Shown: in pieces, positions 1 through 7,833 of the stretch | Layout: every line of letters begins with the position of its first letter | How positions within the stretch are numbered: the stretch's first letter is position 1 | NCBI GenBank assembly: GCA_903887975.1 | Contig: CAISSD010000105.1 | Coordinates: 1 to 15,318, forward strand | DNA: 15,318 nt | Source of the DNA: an uncultured Legionellaceae bacterium | Lineage (GTDB): Bacteria; Pseudomonadota; Gammaproteobacteria; Legionellales; Legionellaceae | Direction of reading: 5' to 3' | Translations under genes and position numbers: made by a program | The notes under the pieces: generated by a model | Databases searched by the model: none | The model's input: only the letters and a program-made list of their open reading frames with translations | Told to the model about the DNA's origin: nothing

Positions 1-870
<870 letters not shown>

Positions 871-1011
871 AATTCCCAACACAAATCAGTTTAACCTGAC
901 TTGCTTTATATTCTTCTACTTCTATTCTCTCGCACCCTAATTATCTCAGAGCGCCCACTTGGTTTGTCTTCTATCTTGTTAATCAGCTCGCCTTCGCTGG
1001 GCGTGACGCGT
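871..1011 (-). other. rRNA operon leader (untranslated)
   Basis: This is the transcribed leader between the rRNA promoter and the mature 16S start. It holds no credible reading frame. It contains a short hairpin (CGCC/GGCG, 989-992 with 1000-1003), then the boxA-like site at 976-987, then an AGACAA...GTGGGC segment resembling the stretch after boxA in enterobacterial rrn leaders. The exact transcription start, about 1005, is inferred from the promoter position. Confidence 0.7.
976..987 (-). promoter_or_regulatory. boxA-like rRNA antitermination site
   Basis: The minus strand reads GCTGATTAACAA, close to the enterobacterial boxA core GCTCTTTAACAA bound by NusB/NusE. A small hairpin lies just upstream (989-1003), where a boxB-like element would be, and an AGACAA...GTGGGC stretch follows, as in E. 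coli rrn leaders. Position between the promoter and 16S supports the call. The consensus comparison is from memory. Confidence 0.6.
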
Positions 1012-1060
1012 ATTCTACATTTCTTTATGCTATTGTCAACGACTTTTTTAATAATATTCT
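1012..1060 (-). promoter_or_regulatory. rRNA operon promoter P with UP-like element
   Basis: On the minus strand a perfect -35 TTGACA (1039-1034) is followed by a 16 nt spacer and -10 TAGAAT (1017-1012), with a CG-rich discriminator (ACGCGTC) just downstream, as expected for a stringently controlled rRNA promoter. The ~20 bases upstream (1041-1060) are almost pure A/T with A-tracts, like an UP element contacted by the RNA polymerase alpha C-terminal domain. This AT block overlaps the last codons of the ubiI-like gene. Confidence 0.8.
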
Positions 1061-2223
1061 TTGATGGATAGTCCTGATGCCTGTTGAATCAACCAACGCT
1101 TTATCCATGGCCATTGGTTACAGCCCCTCATGCCAAGCGCTCGCAGTGCCATCAATGAGGGGTTGGTATTGGTAAAGCCTGCTTTTAACACCTCCATCAT
1201 GGCAATAATGTTCCACATTGCTGCCTTTCGTCTGCGCTGATACGCTCCCAGCATTGACGTAGAAAACAACAAACCAGGTTTTGTATCCATGAGATCGAGC
1301 CACGTCATTAAGTCCGCAAGTCCTGTATTCAAACCAAGTCCGGCTAATGGATGAATGGTATGTGCAGCATCACCCAACAACAACCATCGAGTACCCGCAT
1401 AAGCATGGACATGACGCATCATTAAGGGAAAGGACTGACGCGATGACATCAGTCTACTTTCTCCCAAACGCGCCTCGAAGGTTTGCGTCAAATGCTTGCC
1501 AAATACATCATCAGACATGCTTTGTACGACGTTGAATTGCTCCTGCGTTGTAGACCAAACCATCGAGCACAGATGATCGTCCATCATGGGCAGCAAAGCC
1601 AAAACACCACCATTGGTAAATACTTGGCGCGCAATAGACTGATGTGGCTTTTCGGTTTGAATTAATGCCACGATAGACTCTTGATGATAAGACCATTCTG
1701 TGGATTGAACACCTAAAAGCCCTCGTGTTTTGGAGCGCGCTCCATCGGCAACCATCAATAAACCAACGTGTTGTTGCCCGTGAATTCCTTCAACCCAAAC
1801 ACCATCTTCTGTTGGTGTCACCGTCAATAAAGGATGGTGCGCACACAATACAACACCACAATCCATGGCCTTTTGCACCAAAGCATTGTTCATTATCACA
1901 CTTTCAACCATATGATTTAAATGATGAGCCCCAATCATGCGTGCATCAAAATCAACAGAAGCTTTGGTCATGGCATCCCATACCAGCATGCCACGAACAG
2001 GTGTTGTCCGCGTCAACGCCGTCCATACACCCAAAACCTCAAAACATGCTTTTGACGCGTCGTTAATGGCATAAACACGCGGATCAGAATCAAGTGGATC
2101 GATCTCTATCGTGCCTTTATCCCAGCACATCACTGAATAGCCTCGTTGACGCATGGCAATTGCCGCCGATAAACCAACAATACCCGCACCCACAACCAAA
2201 ACATCAGCATCATGGAGACTCAT
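1048..2223 (-). CDS. ubiI: FAD-dependent 2-octaprenylphenol hydroxylase family protein (UbiI/VisC-like)
   Basis: This is a 391-residue group A flavoprotein monooxygenase of the UbiH/UbiI/UbiF family, which adds hydroxyl groups to the ubiquinone ring at the cytoplasmic face of the inner membrane. An N-terminal Rossmann motif GAGIVG lies at residues 12-17, the DG motif (ADGARSK) at about 159-165, and the second FAD motif GDAAHTIHPLAG begins at about 284. Segments such as DPRVYAINDAS, ARQVF and HLCSMVWS resemble E. coli UbiI (C5 hydroxylation) more than UbiH or UbiF. The start is ATG 2223, overlapping the ubiH stop as ATGA with GGGA 7 nt upstream; an in-frame TTG at 2244 is less likely. The usual Gln of the GQG motif is Leu here (GLGLN). 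UbiI versus another hydroxylase of the same family is a judgement from similarity. Confidence 0.85.
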   Translation of the reverse strand: MSLHDADVLVVGAGIVGLSAAIAMRQRGYSVMCWDKGTIEIDPLDSDPRVYAINDASKACFEVLGVWTALTRTTPVRGMLVWDAMTKASVDFDARMIGAHHLNHMVESVIMNNALVQKAMDCGVVLCAHHPLLTVTPTEDGVWVEGIHGQQHVGLLMVADGARSKTRGLLGVQSTEWSYHQESIVALIQTEKPHQSIARQVFTNGGVLALLPMMDDHLCSMVWSTTQEQFNVVQSMSDDVFGKHLTQTFEARLGESRLMSSRQSFPLMMRHVHAYAGTRWLLLGDAAHTIHPLAGLGLNTGLADLMTWLDLMDTKPGLLFSTSMLGAYQRRRKAAMWNIIAMMEVLKAGFTNTNPSLMALRALGMRGCNQWPWIKRWLIQQASGLSIKEYY

Positions 2224-3401
2224 AAATTCATCCCACAAGCCCAATTGGGGGGATTAGAACCGTAACCACTGGCATAATGAATCAAATTTTTTTTAAGTAA
2301 GGGGCTTTGATCCAAAGCCAATAACCCTAAGCCTTTCAAGGTTTTAAAGTTGTGTGATGATTTTGAAAATAAAGAAACCAATCGATGTGTATACTCAGCA
2401 ACAAGCGCTTGATCAGGCTCACGTGCTTTTTGATAATGCAACAACATCTCCTGATTTAAACCAAACTCTTGTATGCATTGGACCAGTGCTGCAACATCTC
2501 GAAGGCCCAAGTTAAATCCTTGACCCGCAACCGGGTGCAGGGTATGTGCTGCATTACCAATAAACACCACCGATCCCATCACTTTTTGCGGCATCGTCAC
2601 TTGTCGAAGCGCATAAGTCATGCGCTTACCCACAGAAAGCATTCGACCAACACGATAACCAAAGGTACGCTGTAATTCAGCCAAAAATACCTCGTCGGAT
2701 GTTTTTATCAATCGCTGAAGTTCTAAAACGGGCAAAGCCCATATCACTGCCATACGTTTTTCTGGCAATGGCAACAAAGCAAGTGGTCCTGATTCAGTAA
2801 AGCGCTCATAGGCAATATTTGAATGCGAACGCAAAAGACCAATATTGGTCACCAAGGCCTGCTCCTGATAATTCATTTCATCACTTGATAAACCACAAAA
2901 TTTTCGCATGGAAGAATCAACACCATCCGCAGCAACCACCACACGGCCTTGAATGGTTTTTTCCCCACTTTTGCTTTGAATGCGTGCCGTGGCGGTCGCG
3001 CAATCAAACGACAACAATTGTGAGGGCTCATACAGGGATGGCCCATGGATTGAGGAACACAAGGCCCGATACAATTCATGGATTTCAACCACCCAACCCA
3101 AGGGCAAATGGTTCTCGGACGTTAAACGCGTTGCACCAAATGCACCTTTAAGTGAGGTATGAATCATCTTTATTGGCGTGGTTTTTGATTCCAATGACGA
3201 CCAAATCCCAAGCATCTTTAAAATATTCATGCTGGCAGGCGAGAGTGCTAAATTTCGCGCATCAAAGTCAGGCTCTGTTTTTAACACCGGCATTTGTCGT
3301 TCAATTAGAAATGTTTTATAACCCAATGATCTTAAAGCCAAATCCAAGGTCAACCCTGTTAAACCGCCACCAACAATCAAAACATCAACCAATTCAACCA
3401 C
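2220..3401 (-). CDS. ubiH: 2-octaprenyl-6-methoxyphenol hydroxylase (UbiH)
   Basis: This is a 393-residue FAD monooxygenase that hydroxylates the ubiquinone precursor ring (C1 position in E. coli UbiH). The dinucleotide-binding motif GGGLTG is at residues 11-16, FDARNLALSP follows as in the family, the DG motif (AADGVDSS) is at about 157-164, and GNAAHTLHPVAGQGFN starts at about 282, the classic UbiH signature. I prefer the GTG start at 3401 because TGAGGA sits 9 nt upstream and it leaves the short N-terminus typical of UbiH. The ATG at 3422 would add seven residues with no clear ribosome-binding site. The gene overlaps the pepP stop by a few bases and its own stop overlaps the ubiI start, so the three genes are probably translated as one coupled operon. 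Confidence 0.92.
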   Translation of the reverse strand: MVELVDVLIVGGGLTGLTLDLALRSLGYKTFLIERQMPVLKTEPDFDARNLALSPASMNILKMLGIWSSLESKTTPIKMIHTSLKGAFGATRLTSENHLPLGWVVEIHELYRALCSSIHGPSLYEPSQLLSFDCATATARIQSKSGEKTIQGRVVVAADGVDSSMRKFCGLSSDEMNYQEQALVTNIGLLRSHSNIAYERFTESGPLALLPLPEKRMAVIWALPVLELQRLIKTSDEVFLAELQRTFGYRVGRMLSVGKRMTYALRQVTMPQKVMGSVVFIGNAAHTLHPVAGQGFNLGLRDVAALVQCIQEFGLNQEMLLHYQKAREPDQALVAEYTHRLVSLFSKSSHNFKTLKGLGLLALDQSPLLKKNLIHYASGYGSNPPNWACGMNL

Positions 3402-4695
3402 GTAAAAAATCCTCAATGGCATCCACTTCTTTGATTAAATCCTCAGTTAAATTAAGCGCCCCTTCTGCAGTCACCAACACATCATCTTCGATACGCACAC
3501 CAATACCCCACCATCGCGGATGAACATTTTTAAGTCCAGGTGTAATGTACAAACCAGGCTCCACCGTCAAGACCATACCAGGCTCTAAAAAACGCCACTC
3601 TTGGTTAATTTTGTAAGCGCCAACATCATGAACATCAAGACCCAACCAATGACCGGCTTGATGCATATAAAAAAGCTTATACGCCTCTTCAGCAATCAAT
3701 TCTTGGACATCCCCCACCAACAAGCCAAGCGCGACCAAGCTTGTTGTCAAAGACAAAACCACTGTTTGTTGAATCAAATCCCATCGAACGCCAGGACGGA
3801 TTTGTGCTATGGCTAATTTTTGAGCTTCAAGAACGGCTTCATAAATCAATCGTTGTTCCGTACTAAATCGACCATCAACAGGAACCACTCTTGTAATGTC
3901 TGATGCATAACCTAGATATTCAGCACCCGCATCCATTAAAACCAGGCTGCCCTTTTGCAGGGCTTGATTGTTGTCGGTATAATGCAACACACATGCATTG
4001 GCGCCCGATGCAACAATAGACTCATAAGCGGTTTGTCTAAAACCCGCCTGCTGCAACACCGACAAAAACGCAGCTTCAACTTGATATTCATACGTTTCGA
4101 CTCTAGAAGCCCGCATGGCATGCCGATGACCCTCCATAGAAATACGCGCCGCCTCGCTCATCCAAAGTACTTCTTGTGGACTTTTAAACAATCTTAATTC
4201 ACCCAAAATCGGCGCCAAATCAGCAAAACAGCCGGGCGTCTTTAAACCACGTCGACTCTGTTTTTTAATATTACCCCATGCCGTCATGATTTGTGTCTCA
4301 AGGCCGGGGTGTTGACCGATGGCATAATAAATCGCTGTATGCGCCGCCAAAATCTCAGGCAAACGTCGCTCTAATTCATCCAAAGAGTAAGCCGTTTCAA
4401 CGCCCAAATCCAATGCCCCATCCGCGCCCAAGCGTTTTCCAGTCCACTGCTCTTCAGCGGGATTTCTTGGTCGTACAAACAGCGTGCTCGCGCCTGTTGA
4501 GGCAACCAACAAAAGGGCTTCGGGTTCATTGGAACCAGTTAAATAAAGAAAGTCACTGTGTTGACGAAAAGAATGCGTGACATCACCATTTCGAAGGACA
4601 AAAAGGGCTGCAGGAATAAACGCCAAAGCACCTTCTGGCAAAAGGCTGGCCAATGTTTGACGACGTGTTTTGTGTTCCAATAATGAAGCACTCAT
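3394..4695 (-). CDS. pepP: Xaa-Pro aminopeptidase P
   Basis: This 433-residue cytosolic metallo-aminopeptidase removes an N-terminal residue from peptides with proline in second position; E. coli PepP is 441 residues. The N-terminal regulatory domain (about 1-170) includes the FRQHSDFLYLTG segment. The C-terminal pita-bread domain carries all expected metal ligands: Asp255 (MDAGAEY), Asp266 (SDITR), His349 (HQAGHWLGLDVHD), Glu379 (TVEPGLYI) and Glu403 (RIEDD). It is the first gene of the pepP-ubiH-ubiI cluster, an arrangement also known in E. coli, and overlaps the ubiH start. A possible promoter lies 34 to 63 bp upstream. No sign of truncation. Confidence 0.96.
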   Translation of the reverse strand: MSASLLEHKTRRQTLASLLPEGALAFIPAALFVLRNGDVTHSFRQHSDFLYLTGSNEPEALLLVASTGASTLFVRPRNPAEEQWTGKRLGADGALDLGVETAYSLDELERRLPEILAAHTAIYYAIGQHPGLETQIMTAWGNIKKQSRRGLKTPGCFADLAPILGELRLFKSPQEVLWMSEAARISMEGHRHAMRASRVETYEYQVEAAFLSVLQQAGFRQTAYESIVASGANACVLHYTDNNQALQKGSLVLMDAGAEYLGYASDITRVVPVDGRFSTEQRLIYEAVLEAQKLAIAQIRPGVRWDLIQQTVVLSLTTSLVALGLLVGDVQELIAEEAYKLFYMHQAGHWLGLDVHDVGAYKINQEWRFLEPGMVLTVEPGLYITPGLKNVHPRWWGIGVRIEDDVLVTAEGALNLTEDLIKEVDAIEDFLRG

Positions 4696-4728
4696 GTAGC
4701 GATTCCAAAATCCAAATAAGCTTTTGTG

Positions 4729-4758
4729 ATTTTAACCGATTTAATGGCAGGGGTCCAA
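4729..4758 (-). promoter_or_regulatory. Possible pepP-ubiH-ubiI promoter
   Basis: The minus strand has TTGGAC (4758-4753), an 18 nt spacer and TAAAAT (4734-4729), about 35 bp before the pepP ATG. It lies just downstream of the terminator of the previous gene, so a fresh promoter is needed here. Both hexamers are imperfect. Confidence 0.4.
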
Positions 4759-4764
4759 TCCATG

Positions 4765-4796
4765 AAAAAAGGCCGTGCTTTAAGCATCACGGCCTT
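4765..4796 (-). terminator. Intrinsic terminator of the small exported-protein gene
   Basis: On the minus strand a perfect 9 bp stem, AAGGCCGTG with CACGGCCTT (4796-4788 and 4777-4769), encloses a 10 nt loop. The descending arm runs directly into T-rich sequence: the six bases at 4770-4765 all read T. It lies 12 bp beyond the stop codon at 4809, so it ends that transcript before pepP begins. Confidence 0.9.
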
Positions 4797-4808
4797 CACC
4801 GTCTCATC

Positions 4809-5282
4809 TTATTTTACATGTTTCACATGTTTTACTTTAAACGTGACATATTGATATCGTGTTACACCACGATCACCAACAACATCCATGGTGCCTTGAT
4901 GCTTCACACCGGTGATCACACCACTTTTACCCGTGGACAAATCTGTGATTTCATCACCCATCAAATAATCTTGGCTAACCAAAGTATTACCAAAATCAGA
5001 AACAGGGTAACCACGTTCAATCTTGTCCAAGTAACCCACCTCACCGGTGTAGGGGTCGCTAACCATATAATCAGCGTCAATCACACCTTCAGGATTTAAA
5101 CCATACCATGGTGCATTCACAACACTGGTGGTGGTATCGGTCAATAAATTGCCTGTACCAACCACAACACCCGTCACTGGATCAACAACAACATCATCCA
5201 TCGTTGAAGCAGACACATTAGTGTATAATGCTAAAGAAGACAAGCCTAAAATAACTTGTGCTGCGATTAATGATTTTTTCAT
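4809..5282 (-). CDS. Small exported protein of unknown function with repeated DxxTG motifs
   Basis: This is a 157-residue protein I do not recognise. Residues 1-25 are a clear signal peptide (KK, a hydrophobic core, then VSA before Ser26). The mature part holds three similar short motifs, VVDPVTGVVVG (32-42), VSDPYTGEVG (74-83) and ITDLSTGKSG (112-121), and ends in the basic repeat VKHVKHVK. It has no transmembrane helix after the signal, no cysteine and no lipobox, so it is probably periplasmic or surface-exposed. The start at 5282 is chosen because AGGAG lies 7 nt upstream; an adjacent ATG at 5285 is equally in frame. The gene is a single transcription unit, with an extended -10 promoter candidate at 5329-5337 and its own strong terminator. 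Confidence 0.8.
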   Translation of the reverse strand: MKKSLIAAQVILGLSSLALYTNVSASTMDDVVVDPVTGVVVGTGNLLTDTTTSVVNAPWYGLNPEGVIDADYMVSDPYTGEVGYLDKIERGYPVSDFGNTLVSQDYLMGDEITDLSTGKSGVITGVKHQGTMDVVGDRGVTRYQYVTFKVKHVKHVK

Positions 5283-5328
5283 CATAACACTCCTTATCAG
5301 GTTGATAAAAAATTTATCTACATGAATA

Positions 5329-5337
5329 ATATTAGCA
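5329..5337 (-). promoter_or_regulatory. Extended -10 promoter candidate for the small exported-protein gene
   Basis: The minus strand reads TGCTAATAT, an extended -10 (TGn plus TAATAT), about 47 bp before the start codon. A recognisable -35 is lacking (GTGATC at 17 nt), which is tolerated when TGn is present. Predicted 5' leader about 40 nt. Confidence 0.4.
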
Positions 5338-5374
5338 CATAAATGAAAATTGATCACCGAGTGCTTTGTTGGGC

Positions 5375-5407
5375 TGGAAAAATTCTAATATATAAGATAT
5401 ACTATAT
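5375..5407 (+). promoter_or_regulatory. Toxin-antitoxin promoter with overlapping palindromic operator
   Basis: A -35-like TGGAAA (5375-5380), a 17 nt spacer and -10 TATACT (5398-5403) precede the antitoxin by about 28 bp. The -10 sits inside an imperfect AT-rich palindrome, ATATAAGATATACTATAT (5390-5407). Ribbon-helix-helix antitoxins usually repress their own promoter by binding such palindromes, so this is the predicted operator. That is inferred from position and symmetry only. Confidence 0.5.
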
Positions 5408-5431
5408 ATAAAAATCAACTGGAGTATGATG

Positions 5432-5665
5432 ATGAGTAAGGTTTTAATTTCGATGCCAGATAAAATAGCCTCCCGCATGAGGGCAACCATGCCACAGCGC
5501 CAACGAAGCAAAATTATTGTTCGCTTGATTGAGGCAGAAATAGAAATAAGGGAAAAAGCCCTGTTTGAATGTGCAATAGAAATTGAAAAAGATGCCCTAT
5601 TGAACCAAGAAATGAGTGATTGGAACGTCACGATTCAAGACGGGTTCAATCATGAATCGTGGTGA
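5432..5665 (+). CDS. Ribbon-helix-helix antitoxin (MazE/EndoAI-like)
   Basis: A 77-residue protein starting MSKVLISMPDKIASRMR. The first ~45 residues fit a ribbon-helix-helix DNA-binding domain: a short beta strand (KVLISMP), then two amphipathic helices around RSKIIVRLIEAEIE. The acidic C-terminal part (EIEKDALLNQEMSDWN) would be the toxin-neutralising tail. Three consecutive ATGs occur (5426, 5429, 5432); the last has GGAG 7 nt upstream and is preferred. Its 3' end overlaps the toxin gene by 14 bp, the standard coupled arrangement of antitoxin then toxin. It should bind and inhibit the MazF-like toxin and repress the operon. Family assignment rests on fold pattern and context. Confidence 0.8.
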   Translation: MSKVLISMPDKIASRMRATMPQRQRSKIIVRLIEAEIEIREKALFECAIEIEKDALLNQEMSDWNVTIQDGFNHESW

Positions 5666-5972
5666 TGTTTACTGGGTTGATCTAAACCCATCAACAGGTT
5701 CTGAAATCAACAAACAAAGACCTTGTGTTTTGATTGGCGCAACACCAATTAATCAAGCGCGTCATACGGTTGTGGTTGTACCTCTTTCCACAAAAGCCAT
5801 AGCCAAAACGCCATTAACCATTGCGGTGGACTGTCTTGGAAAAAAAGTAACGGCCATTTGCGATCAAATCCGAAGCGTTGACAAAAGCAGATTAAAAAAT
5901 CAAGCCGGATCTCTTGCAGAGCAAGATCTGAAAGCGATTGAAGAAGGGTTACGGGCTGTTTTGTGTTTATAA
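5652..5972 (+). CDS. mazF: MazF/PemK-family endoribonuclease toxin
   Basis: A 106-residue protein starting MNRGDVYWVDLNPSTGSE, the hallmark N-terminus of MazF/PemK/EndoA toxins, which cut RNA at short sequence motifs. Expected elements are present: QRPCVLIG with Arg23 in the conserved K/R-R-P position, VVPLST (Ser46/Thr47) as the second active-site element, and the C-terminal CDQIRSVDKSRL signature. Length matches the family (about 105-117). The start at 5652 is chosen over an in-frame ATG at 5616, because family members begin almost directly at RGDVYW and the earlier start would lie deep inside the antitoxin gene. It appears intact. It converges on atpC with only 30 bp between stop codons. 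Confidence 0.93.
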   Translation: MNRGDVYWVDLNPSTGSEINKQRPCVLIGATPINQARHTVVVVPLSTKAIAKTPLTIAVDCLGKKVTAICDQIRSVDKSRLKNQAGSLAEQDLKAIEEGLRAVLCL

Positions 5973-6002
5973 TCCAAAAAAATTTACCCAAATAACGCCG
6001 TT

Positions 6003-6428
6003 TTAAGCCCGGCCTTTTTGCCGAACTTTTCGTATCGCGCGAATTTGGGCAATGGCCTGGGCCAACTCACCTGCTGCCAAAGAATAGTCAACTTCGCTGT
6101 TTTTATTATTGATTAACGCTTCTGCGCGTGCCTTGGCGGCCAATGCGGCGGCCTCATCAAGACTGTCCGCACGCTCAACCGCATCAGCCAATACCGTAAC
6201 AGAGTCAGGCTGCACTTCCAACATGCCACCAGAGACATAGTAAATATCTTCAACACCACCAGGCAATTTGATGCGAACCTCACCTGGTTTTAGAATCGTC
6301 AGCAAAGGTGCGTGCCCGGGGATGATGCCGATTTCACCAAAATCACCCGTGGCAACAACCATCTCAACCAAACCAGAAAACAATTCATGTTCGGCACTAA
6401 CAATATCTAAATGTGTGGTTCTGGGCAT
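6003..6428 (-). CDS. atpC: ATP synthase F1 epsilon subunit
   Basis: The 141-residue epsilon subunit of F1 is part of the central stalk; it links gamma to the c-ring and can inhibit ATP hydrolysis. The N-terminal beta-sandwich (about 1-86) shows family landmarks such as HLDIVSAE, FSGLVE, GELGI-like GEIGIIPGHAPLLT, IKPG-like LKPGEVRI and YVSGGMLEVQPD. The C-terminal helical hairpin follows (LDEAAALAAKARAEA...). The start at 6428 (MPRTTHLD) is chosen because AGGGAG lies just upstream and the N-terminus then matches E. coli. An in-frame ATG at 6443 overlaps the atpD stop as ATGA and would add five residues. It is the last gene of the atp operon; no convincing terminator follows. Confidence 0.96.
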   Translation of the reverse strand: MPRTTHLDIVSAEHELFSGLVEMVVATGDFGEIGIIPGHAPLLTILKPGEVRIKLPGGVEDIYYVSGGMLEVQPDSVTVLADAVERADSLDEAAALAAKARAEALINNKNSEVDYSLAAGELAQAIAQIRAIRKVRQKGRA

Positions 6429-6439
6429 ATTTTGCTCCC

Positions 6440-7822
6440 TCATAAAGTCTTGGCTTTGGCCACAGCTTCGTCAATACTGCCAACCATGTAAAACGCTTGC
6501 TCAGGTAGGTCATCGTATTCACCAGCCAAAATGCCTTGAAAACCTTTGATGGTGTCTTTAAGCGATACATACTTACCAGGTGATCCAGTAAATACTTCGG
6601 CAACAAAGAAAGGCTGTGATAAAAAGCGCATGATTTTTCGTGCACGAGACACCACTTGACGGTCTTGTTCTGACAATTCATCCATACCCAAAATGGCAAT
6701 AATGTCTTTCAGTTCTTTGTAGCGTTGCAAGGTTTGTTGCACACGACGCGCGGTATCATAATGCTCTTGACCAACAATCAATGGATCCAATTGTCTTGAT
6801 GTAGAATCCAATGGATCCACCGCAGGATAAATACCAAGCTCTGCAATTTGGCGCGACAAAACAACGGTTGCATCCAAATGCGCAAATGTTGTGGCAGGGG
6901 AGGGATCGGTTAAATCATCCGCAGGTACATAAACCGCCTGAATCGAGGTGATGGAGCCAGTTTTGGTCGAGGTAATTCGCTCTTGCAGCATCCCCATTTC
7001 CTCAGCCAATGTCGGCTGATAACCCACAGCAGAAGGCATACGACCCAACAGCGCAGAGACTTCAACACCCGCTAAGGTATAACGATAAATATTGTCAATA
7101 AACAACAGTACATCTCGGCCTTCATCACGAAATTTTTCAGCCATGGTCAAGCCAGTTAACGCAACGCGCAAACGATTGCCTGGTGGCTCATTCATCTGAC
7201 CATAAACCAAGGATACCTTGTCCAAAACATTGGAGTCTTTCATCTCATGATAAAAGTCATTACCCTCACGAGTACGCTCACCAACACCGGCAAAAACTGA
7301 ATAACCGCTATGCTCAATGGCAATGTTTCGGATTAGTTCCATCATGTTGACGGTTTTACCAACACCGGCGCCACCAAACAAACCGACTTTACCGCCCTTG
7401 GCAAAAGGACACAGCAAATCAATCACTTTAATGCCTGTTTCCAAAAGCTCTTGGCTACCGGCTTGATCATCATAACTGGGTGGTTTTCGATGAATCGACC
7501 AATGTTCTTCAGCATCCACAGGACCAGCATCATCCACAGGTTGCCCCAAAACATTCATGATGCGCCCCAGGGTTTTTTTACCAACAGGAACTTGAATGGG
7601 CTCGGCAGTATTATGCACCTGAACGCCACGTTTTAACCCATCGGTTGTACCCATGGCAATGGTTCGAACCACGCCATCACCCAACTGCTGCTGCACCTCA
7701 AACACCAAATCACCATCAATTTGTTTCAGTGCATCATTAATTTTGGGCACGTCTTGGCGTGAGAATTCCACGTCGACGACGGGGCCAATAATTTGAACGA
7801 TTGTTCCTGTTTGTATGCTCAT
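6440..7822 (-). CDS. atpD: ATP synthase F1 beta subunit (catalytic)
   Basis: This 460-residue catalytic subunit of F1 is the same length as E. coli AtpD and nearly collinear with it. The P-loop GGAGVGKT is at 150-157, the catalytic Glu and neighbouring Arg are in GERTR (Glu182), and the Walker B Asp is at about 243 (LLFIDNIYRY). The DELSEQD motif that contacts gamma (DELSEED type) is present near the C-terminus, and the protein ends in VGSIDEAVAKAKTL. Start: two adjacent ATGs (7825, 7822) follow GAGGG; 7822 has the better spacing of 6 nt. It lies 11 bp after atpG. All residues needed for ATP synthesis are visible. Confidence 0.98.
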   Translation of the reverse strand: MSIQTGTIVQIIGPVVDVEFSRQDVPKINDALKQIDGDLVFEVQQQLGDGVVRTIAMGTTDGLKRGVQVHNTAEPIQVPVGKKTLGRIMNVLGQPVDDAGPVDAEEHWSIHRKPPSYDDQAGSQELLETGIKVIDLLCPFAKGGKVGLFGGAGVGKTVNMMELIRNIAIEHSGYSVFAGVGERTREGNDFYHEMKDSNVLDKVSLVYGQMNEPPGNRLRVALTGLTMAEKFRDEGRDVLLFIDNIYRYTLAGVEVSALLGRMPSAVGYQPTLAEEMGMLQERITSTKTGSITSIQAVYVPADDLTDPSPATTFAHLDATVVLSRQIAELGIYPAVDPLDSTSRQLDPLIVGQEHYDTARRVQQTLQRYKELKDIIAILGMDELSEQDRQVVSRARKIMRFLSQPFFVAEVFTGSPGKYVSLKDTIKGFQGILAGEYDDLPEQAFYMVGSIDEAVAKAKTL

Positions 7823-7833
7823 CATCTACCCTC

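Noticed and set aside
4653..5099. 148-codon plus-strand frame
   Set aside because: It is antisense to the small exported-protein gene and crosses that gene's terminator. It has no ribosome-binding site, while the opposite strand encodes a clear signal peptide.
5616..5651. N-terminal extension of the MazF toxin from ATG 5616
   Set aside because: Family members start almost at RGDVYW. The extra 12 residues overlap the antitoxin frame and have no family similarity.
5976..6013. Possible terminator after atpC (GCCG/CGGC stem at 5997-6000 and 6010-6013, T-run near 5976)
   Set aside because: The stem is only 4 bp with a 9 nt loop inside the end of atpC, and the T-run lies more than 10 nt away.
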